From positions 1 to 46,695 of the forward strand of contig DASWED010000115.1 in NCBI GenBank assembly GCA_036394995.1: a stretch of DNA of 46,695 nucleotides, in the 5' to 3' direction. Each line of letters begins with the position of its first letter. The first letter of the stretch is position 1. The translations under genes were made by a program, and so were the position numbers. This stretch comes from DASWED01 sp036394995 (GTDB lineage: Bacteria > Actinomycetota > UBA4738 > JACQTL01). Under the pieces are notes generated by a model. It was given only the letters and a program-made list of their open reading frames with translations, did no database searches and had not been told where the DNA came from. Below are positions 41,961 to 46,695 of this stretch, piece after piece.

Positions 41961-42833
41961 GTGCTCCGCATCGTGCGCATCCTCGCGCCGAATCCGGGCG
42001 TGTTCACGCTGGAGGGAACGAACACGTGGGTGGTCGGGGGTGACCCCGCCGTGGTGATCGATCCCGGACCCGAGGACGAGACCCACCTCCAGGCGGTCCT
42101 GCGGGAGACGGGAGCCGTGGGCGCCGTGCTGGTCACCCACGGCCATCCCGACCACGCGCCCGGCGCCGCCCGGCTGGGCGAGCTGGCCGGCGCACCGGTC
42201 ATGGCGTTCCGGCCCCAGGAGGGCCAGCGGCGCCTGCACGACGAGCAGCTCGTCACGGCCGGTTCGATCCATCTGCGGGTCCTGTATACGCCGGGGCACA
42301 CCGCCGACCACGTCGTGTTCCTGGCGGAGGGCACGGGGGCCATGTTCACGGGCGACAACGTCCTCGGGCGGGGGACCGCGGTGATCGATCCCTCCGAGGG
42401 CGACCTGGCGAGCTACCTCCAGTCGCTGCGCCGGATGCGCGAGGCCCGGCCACGGGTGATCTACCCGGGCCACGGTCCCACGGTGTTCGATGCCGTGGGA
42501 AAGCTCCGGGAGTACGAAACCCATCGCGCCATGCGCGAGGAGCAGGTCCTGGAGGCGCTGGCGGCCGGGATGGCCACGGCGCAGGAGATGGTGCCATCGA
42601 TCTACGCCGACGTCCCGCCCGAGCTGCATCCCATCGCCGTCCGGCAGGTGCTGGCCCATCTGGGGAAGCTCGAACACGAGGGCCGCCTGTCGCGCTCGGG
42701 GAACGACGACGACGCCAGATTCGAGCTGATCACGGTCCGCCCGTGCGAACGGTGCGGCCGCCCGGCCATGCCCCGGTCCCGCCTGTGCCGCCGGTGCAGC
42801 CTCGACGCGCTCCAGGAGACGCCGAAGAGCTGA
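41961..42833 (+). CDS. Metallo-beta-lactamase fold hydrolase (LACTB2-like) with zinc-ribbon-like tail
   Basis: 290 residues, GTG start. Metal ligands are visible: THGHPDH (His60, His62, Asp64, His65), GHTADH (His113), GDN (Asp132) and PGHGP. The C-terminal winged-helix segment (about 190-245: MREEQVLEALAAG, then VLAHLGKLEHEGRLSR) matches LACTB2-type proteins, which act on RNA or other phosphoesters. At the very end Cys262, Cys265, Cys276 and Cys279 form two C-x-x-C knuckles, an addition I do not recall in the family. Rv3677c, next to Crp in Mycobacterium, is a likely relative. It precedes the Crp-like gene by 15 bases. Confidence 0.9.
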   Translation: MLRIVRILAPNPGVFTLEGTNTWVVGGDPAVVIDPGPEDETHLQAVLRETGAVGAVLVTHGHPDHAPGAARLGELAGAPVMAFRPQEGQRRLHDEQLVTAGSIHLRVLYTPGHTADHVVFLAEGTGAMFTGDNVLGRGTAVIDPSEGDLASYLQSLRRMREARPRVIYPGHGPTVFDAVGKLREYETHRAMREEQVLEALAAGMATAQEMVPSIYADVPPELHPIAVRQVLAHLGKLEHEGRLSRSGNDDDARFELITVRPCERCGRPAMPRSRLCRRCSLDALQETPKS

Positions 42834-42848
42834 CCTGTCGAACGGTCG

Positions 42849-43751
42849 GTGTCGGTGCCGGGGGCTATGGTCCTCTCCGCGCACTCGCCCGTCGGGGCGT
42901 TCCCCCTCGCGCCGGCCCGGGAAGGGGGCTCGGCCATGGGCCAGATCGCGGCCTGGCACGAGGAATGGAACGACTGGGACTCTGGCGTCGGCGAGCTGGC
43001 CTGCGTGCTCGACGGCGCGCCGCCGTTCCGGGGGGTTCCGTTCCGGGTCCTGGAGGACGTGGCTTCCCGGGCGGTCACGATCGCTGTCGATCGGGGACGG
43101 GTGTTCCTGCCCGACACGGAGCCCGGTGCCGGATCCGCCGGCGAAGACGCCGAGCGCCGCGTGTACGTGATCCTGCTCGGGTGGTGCAAGGTCGTACGCC
43201 ATCTGGCCGACGGACGGCAGGCCGTGCTCGACGTCAAGGGTCCTGGTGCCCTGGTGGGGGAGGAGGCCCTGGCCGGATTCCCTGTGGGACCGCTCCCGGG
43301 CGCCGTCGCCCTGAGCCGGTGCGAGCTGGCATCGATCGCCGTCGGCTCGCTGCTGGCCGTCGCCGCCCGCCATCGGTCCCTCCAGCTCGCCCTGGCCCGG
43401 TACCTGGGCGAACGCCTGATCGCCGCGGAGGTCCGTCTGGTGGAGCGGAACATGCCCGTCGAGCGCCGGCTGGTCGAGGCGCTCTCGCGGCTGGGGGGTT
43501 CGATCAGGCGGCCGGTGACCCGGCATCGCACGGTGGACCACGACGAGGAGCACGAGGACGACGAATTCGAGCACCGGCGCGGGGACTGGGGCGATGGTCC
43601 GGCCCTCGGTCAGGGGGACCTCGCCTCGCTGGTGGGAGCATCGCGGGAGACCGTGAACCGGGCTCTGGCGGCGCTGGCGGCGCGAGGCCTCGTGGCGATG
43701 GACGGCGGATGCCCGACGCTGATCGATCGAGCGGCGGCGGCGGTCGCATGA
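42849..43751 (+). CDS. Crp/Fnr family transcriptional regulator
   Basis: 300 residues from GTG 42849; ATG 42936 would remove a poorly conserved N-terminus. The cyclic-nucleotide-binding-type beta-roll is at about 60-180 (YVILLGWCKVVRHLADGRQA with VKGPGALVGEEALAG), followed by the dimer helix and a C-terminal HTH_Crp (GQGDLASLVGASRETVNRAL, then LAARGLVAM). The phosphate-binding cassette is not canonical, so cAMP binding is uncertain. Between dimer helix and HTH lies a strongly acidic and His-rich insert, HDEEHEDDEFEHRRGD. Crp next to MBL is the Rv3676-Rv3677c arrangement. Confidence 0.88.
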   Translation: MSVPGAMVLSAHSPVGAFPLAPAREGGSAMGQIAAWHEEWNDWDSGVGELACVLDGAPPFRGVPFRVLEDVASRAVTIAVDRGRVFLPDTEPGAGSAGEDAERRVYVILLGWCKVVRHLADGRQAVLDVKGPGALVGEEALAGFPVGPLPGAVALSRCELASIAVGSLLAVAARHRSLQLALARYLGERLIAAEVRLVERNMPVERRLVEALSRLGGSIRRPVTRHRTVDHDEEHEDDEFEHRRGDWGDGPALGQGDLASLVGASRETVNRALAALAARGLVAMDGGCPTLIDRAAAAVA

Positions 43752-43817
43752 CCGGATGCCACTGTGGCCGGGCTACACTCGGCCCCTGCCAGCGCGGTCC
43801 ACCGGAGGACGTGCCTG

Positions 43818-45119
43818 ATGTTCGCCAAGATCCTCGTCGGGACCGACGGGTCCGACAGCGCCACCGTGGCGGTGGAGCACGCCGTCGCTCTGGGTGAGCT
43901 CCTTGGGTCCGAGGTCACGATTGCCGCCGCCCATGCCTCGGCCGGCGCAGGAGCGAGGGCGGGGGCGAGGGCGAACCTGTCCCGCGGGTCCGGCACGACC
44001 ATCACCCGTGAGGTCGCTCTGGCCCTGCTCCGGGATGCCCGGACCGCCTACGACGGGCGCGTTCGCCTGTCCACTCGGGAGATCCACGGACCGGCCGCGC
44101 GAGCCCTGGTCGCGCTCGCCCAGGAGGAAGGGTTCGACCTGCTGGTGGTCGGAAACCGCCCGGGGGGAGAGGGATCGCGCCACGGGAGCGTGGCCCAGGG
44201 CGTGGCGCAGCATCTCTCCGCAGCGGTCCTTGTCGTCGACTCGGTCGGCGGGGCCGATCCGGGGTTCCGGCGCCTGGCCGTGCTCGTGGGGGACGACCGG
44301 ACGCATGCGGACCGGCCCAGCGTCGACGCACGCGAGCTGGTTCGTCTGGCGGACGGAGTGGCGAGCGCGCTGGGGGCCCATCTGACCGTCGTGGCGTGTT
44401 CGCGGTCCGGGCGGGCCGCTCACGCCAGGCTGCCGGCGCTGCTGGCCGCGGTACCGGGCGCGGCGGGATCGGCCTTCGCCGGGCCACCGGACGCCTGGGT
44501 CTTCCAAGCGGGCCCATCCGACGGGTACGATCTGCTGGTCGTGGCCCACCGTGGCCGGGCAGGGGTCGGACGGTCCGTCGCCGGAGAAGCGGATCGTCTG
44601 TCCCGGCGCGCGGGGACCTCCGTGCTGCTCGTGCCCGGTGTGGCGGACGAACGTGGCGCCGAACACGCCGGGCGGCCTCGAACGGGGAAGGAGTCGCAGA
44701 TGGCCAGAGGAGGACCGGAGGCGCTGAGCGACGTGCCGCTGTTCGCGGGACTCTCGAAGCGCCATCTCCGCCACATCGCCGGATTGTCGGAGGAGAAGCG
44801 GTTCGACGAGGGCGCCAAGCTCGCGGAGGAGGGCCAGTCCGGCGACGTCTTCTACGTGCTCCTCGAGGGCGAGGCCAAGGTGGTTCGTGGGGGCAGGCGG
44901 GTCGCCAAGCTGATCCCCGGCGACTTCTTCGGCGAGATCGCCCTGATCGATGGTGGGCCCAGGACCGCCACCGTCGTCGCGACCACGCCCCTCGCCGCGC
45001 TCGCGATCACCCGGAAGCGGTTCCGGAGCATGCTGGAGGAGGATCCGAACATCACCCTGGCCATGCTCGAGGAGCTGACCCGCCGACTCAGGAACAACGA
45101 GCGCTCGGCCACCGGTTGA
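43818..45119 (+). CDS. Universal stress protein domains fused to a cyclic-nucleotide-binding domain
   Basis: 433 residues, ATG after GGAGG. Residues 1-135 are a USP domain (MFAKILVGTDGSDSATVAVE, LLVVGNRPGGEG, QHLSAAVLVVDS); about 145-275 form a second, degenerate one that lacks the ATP-loop glycines (LLVVAHRGRAGVG, TSVLLVPG). From about 300 a cNMP-binding beta-roll follows (LSDVPLFAGLSKRHLRHIAG, EEGQSGDVFYVLLEGEAKV, FFGEIALIDGGPRTATV). Its phosphate cassette GEIALIDGGPRTA is near-canonical, so cyclic nucleotide binding is plausible. ATG 44700 inside the gene has GGAAGGAG just upstream and may also start a separate 139-residue cNMP protein. Confidence 0.85.
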   Translation: MFAKILVGTDGSDSATVAVEHAVALGELLGSEVTIAAAHASAGAGARAGARANLSRGSGTTITREVALALLRDARTAYDGRVRLSTREIHGPAARALVALAQEEGFDLLVVGNRPGGEGSRHGSVAQGVAQHLSAAVLVVDSVGGADPGFRRLAVLVGDDRTHADRPSVDARELVRLADGVASALGAHLTVVACSRSGRAAHARLPALLAAVPGAAGSAFAGPPDAWVFQAGPSDGYDLLVVAHRGRAGVGRSVAGEADRLSRRAGTSVLLVPGVADERGAEHAGRPRTGKESQMARGGPEALSDVPLFAGLSKRHLRHIAGLSEEKRFDEGAKLAEEGQSGDVFYVLLEGEAKVVRGGRRVAKLIPGDFFGEIALIDGGPRTATVVATTPLAALAITRKRFRSMLEEDPNITLAMLEELTRRLRNNERSATG

Positions 45120-45126
45120 GATCGGT

Positions 45127-46002
45127 GTGAGCGCGTCGCCACCCCGATCGGTGCCGCTCGGGTCCCGCCCCCAGGGGCCTGACAGCATCCTGTCGGCCGT
45201 CCTGGACGACGTGCGGACGACCCTTCGCGTGGCCTGGGTCGACAGCACCCTGCGAGCGCTTGCCGACGAGCCCGTCTTCCTCTCGGCGGCGTGGGCCGCG
45301 ATCAGGCCGAACGTCACGCGCAGCTTCGCTGCGGGGGCGGAGCGGCTTCAGCGGGAATCTGTCGAGGCGGCGCGTCGGACGCTGGCCCTGGAGGACCGCA
45401 CGCCGTGGCTCGAGGAGCGCTACGGCGCCGCGGAGCGTGAGCACCTGCTCCGCACCGCGCAGTCGCTGCACCATTCCGCGGCCCGGGTCTACCTGGTCAT
45501 CCAGGCGTGGGCCACCCTGGCCCGCCGGCAGGTGCTCCCGGGGACCGGCCGGGAGGAGGCGCCGGCCAAGCGGGGCGTCCCCTCATGGCAGGAGGGGTTG
45601 GTCGGGGTCCCCCGCACCGTCTCGGAGGAGGCCGAAGCCCTGATCGACGTGGCCACCATTGCGCTCGGGCTCCACGCCACCCCCTCATCCCTCACTGCGG
45701 TCGCGGCCTGGCCGCACTTCATGGAGCAGGTGGTCTCGCAGGTGCGGGCCGCCGCCGTCGGGTCCGAGTGGGCTCTGACGGTGAACGGGCTCCGTCGCAG
45801 CGCCGTCGAGATCCTGCGAACCCTCCCTCACCCCATGGGCCTGCAATGGGACGTGCTGGAGCGAAAGGGCCTGACCGAGGAGCGCCGTCTGGTGGTTGCC
45901 GACTACCTCACCGCCGCGAACGCGGCCATGCCCGCGAACGCCCTGATCTCGGCGGCCGTGTGGATCGCCGTCGGTGCGCCGGACCTCCCCTCGGAGTTCT
46001 GA
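45127..46002 (+). CDS. Halocarboxylic acid dehydrogenase DehI-like protein
   Basis: 291 residues, GTG start seven bases after the USP fusion stop. The all-helical pattern VLDDVRTTLRVAWVDSTLRA, then LADEPVFLSAAWAAIRPNVT, and a second similar half (WPHFMEQVVSQVRAAAVGSE, GLRRSAVEILRTLPHP) match the two-repeat DehI family. True DehI hydrolyses 2-halo acids with a catalytic Asp that activates water. Many homologues, including those without that Asp, have no known substrate, and I cannot confirm the Asp here. Position behind stress genes suggests co-transcription rather than haloacid catabolism. Confidence 0.75.
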   Translation: MSASPPRSVPLGSRPQGPDSILSAVLDDVRTTLRVAWVDSTLRALADEPVFLSAAWAAIRPNVTRSFAAGAERLQRESVEAARRTLALEDRTPWLEERYGAAEREHLLRTAQSLHHSAARVYLVIQAWATLARRQVLPGTGREEAPAKRGVPSWQEGLVGVPRTVSEEAEALIDVATIALGLHATPSSLTAVAAWPHFMEQVVSQVRAAAVGSEWALTVNGLRRSAVEILRTLPHPMGLQWDVLERKGLTEERRLVVADYLTAANAAMPANALISAAVWIAVGAPDLPSEF

Positions 46003-46014
46003 GAAGCTGTCCCG

Positions 46015-46419
46015 GTGAGGGCCGAGTTCTACCGTCCCGACGATCCCGAGAAGGTCGTGGCGACGGCTCGATGGGACGGCCGGCGCGCCCAGATCGAATC
46101 CGACGACGACGCCGCCCGGGCGTCCGTCCGGAAGATCCTGCGTCCCACGCCGGTCGTCGTGGACGACGGCTCGCTGCGCCCGCTCGGCTCATCCGGCGAG
46201 TCCGTGGTGCAGCCGGGAACCCTGGAGTGGTTCCGAGCGGCAGCCCAGGCCCGCGCAGCTCCCGAAGGCCTGCGCGCGCGCCTGGTCCCTGAGGCCCTCG
46301 CCCACACAGGTTGGGACCCGGCCTCCGCCTACCGCACCTTCCGCCAGGTCGTCGCGGATCTCGAGAGTCCGGCCACTCACGGCTCGGAGCCGCAAGCCGA
46401 ATCCGCCCGGCCGCTGTAG
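46015..46419 (+). CDS. Small uncharacterised protein
   Basis: 134 residues, GTG start 12 bases after the DehI-like gene. The first half reads as beta strands (MRAEFYRPDDPEKVVATARW, AQIESDDD, VRKILRPTPVVVDDG). The second is helical with EWFRAAAQARAAPEGL and a Gly-rich turn (AHTGWDPASAYRTF). There is no signal peptide and no metal motif. I do not recognise a family. Spacing suggests it is the last gene of the operon that begins at 43818. Confidence 0.7.
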   Translation: MRAEFYRPDDPEKVVATARWDGRRAQIESDDDAARASVRKILRPTPVVVDDGSLRPLGSSGESVVQPGTLEWFRAAAQARAAPEGLRARLVPEALAHTGWDPASAYRTFRQVVADLESPATHGSEPQAESARPL

Positions 46420-46540
46420 GTCGTCTGGCCCGGCTGACTAGTCATACCGGGCTACGGAAAACCACCCGACAAGACCCCCCCCTGGGCTTGACCCCATCCC
46501 AGCCCGGGCCCCATGATCTGGCCTCAAGGAAGACGAGGGG

Positions 46541-46695
46541 ATGTCCGCCACACTCACCGCCTTCGCACGCAAACTCCCCCGCCAATCCCGCACGCCCACC
46601 CTCGAGCCCCTCCGCGTCCGAATCTTCGTCTGGTCCGTGATCATCCCCACGGTCAGCCTCCTCACCACCCTGACCATCCTCCAGTGGCCCTCCGT
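46541..46695 (+). CDS. N-terminal part of a membrane protein, cut by the window edge
   Basis: The ATG follows GAGGGG and the frame stays open for 51 codons to the end of the window. A basic cytoplasmic head (ATLTAFARKLPRQSRTP) leads into a membrane helix (RIFVWSVIIPTVSLLTTLTI). Such starts are common in sensor kinases and diguanylate cyclases, but the remaining sequence is needed to tell. Codons are unusually C-rich (CTC, ACC, CCC). Confidence 0.55.
   Translation, partial: MSATLTAFARKLPRQSRTPTLEPLRVRIFVWSVIIPTVSLLTTLTILQWPS

Noticed and set aside
46428..46452. Riboswitch or terminator before the last partial gene
   Set aside because: GGCCCGG/CCGGGC can pair over a 13-base loop, but the stem is short, no T-run follows and no conserved riboswitch core is visible.

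Overview
The window comes from a high-GC actinobacterium. The clearest marker is a WhiB-type iron-sulfur regulator (four Cys plus a GVWGG turn), a family confined to Actinomycetota and their phages. It sits among PASTA-domain penicillin-binding protein, paired ArsA-like ATPase and Crp genes whose set and arrangement recall the Mycobacterium Rv3676-Rv3683 region. Most genes start with ATG or GTG, many overlap by four bases, and GC looks near 70% except in one stretch of the mobile element. I cannot name the genus; a little-cultured lineage is likely.

Positions 1-11294 are the right-hand part of an integrated conjugative-type element lying against the 3' end of a tRNA-Pro(CGG) gene (11295-11368, minus strand). 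It keeps a tyrosine integrase next to the tRNA, a replication-relaxation protein, an excisionase-like HTH gene and the C-terminal remnant of a conjugative ATPase. Its cargo is defence-like. There is an AbiEi antitoxin whose AbiEii toxin partner is broken, and a Fic AMPylase behind a palindromic operator array. There is also a two-gene operon in which a small toxin-like protein precedes a 1289-residue protein. That protein joins a ribbon-helix-helix antitoxin domain to a nuclease-fold-like segment, a STAND-type P-loop NTPase and a long helical C-terminal region. This operon is the best candidate for an undescribed system. The left end of the element is outside the window.

From 11359 to 20058 is chromosomal backbone: metallophosphoesterase, YqeY, bifunctional PASTA PBP, two ArsA/GET3-like ATPases, a long NfeD protein that seems to lack its protease Ser, WhiB and RidA. 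From 20078 to 28946 a minus-strand run holds two dynamin-like GTPases (IniA/IniC type), an acyl-CoA dehydrogenase, topoisomerase IB, SelA and SelB. Divergent from the dynamins is an Hsp70-type ATPase fused through a membrane helix to seven repeats that look like an extracytoplasmic beta-propeller. Hsp70 and dynamins together suggest a membrane-stress or membrane-remodelling module.

From 31857 to 38759 come a HAD phosphatase, an epimerase-P450 pair, a DrrAB-type ABC exporter divergent from a TetR regulator, and a multi-pass membrane protein. At 38854-41241 a nuoD gene standing apart from any nuo operon converges on a MidA/NDUFAF7-type methyltransferase. The human counterpart of that enzyme methylates the NuoD homologue, and the target Arg is conserved here. 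The right end (41312-46695) carries NUDIX, metallo-beta-lactamase and Crp genes (the rest of the Rv3676-like neighbourhood), a USP/cyclic-nucleotide-domain fusion, a DehI-like protein, a small unknown protein and the start of a membrane protein cut by the window edge. No stretch longer than 300 bases lacks a gene.
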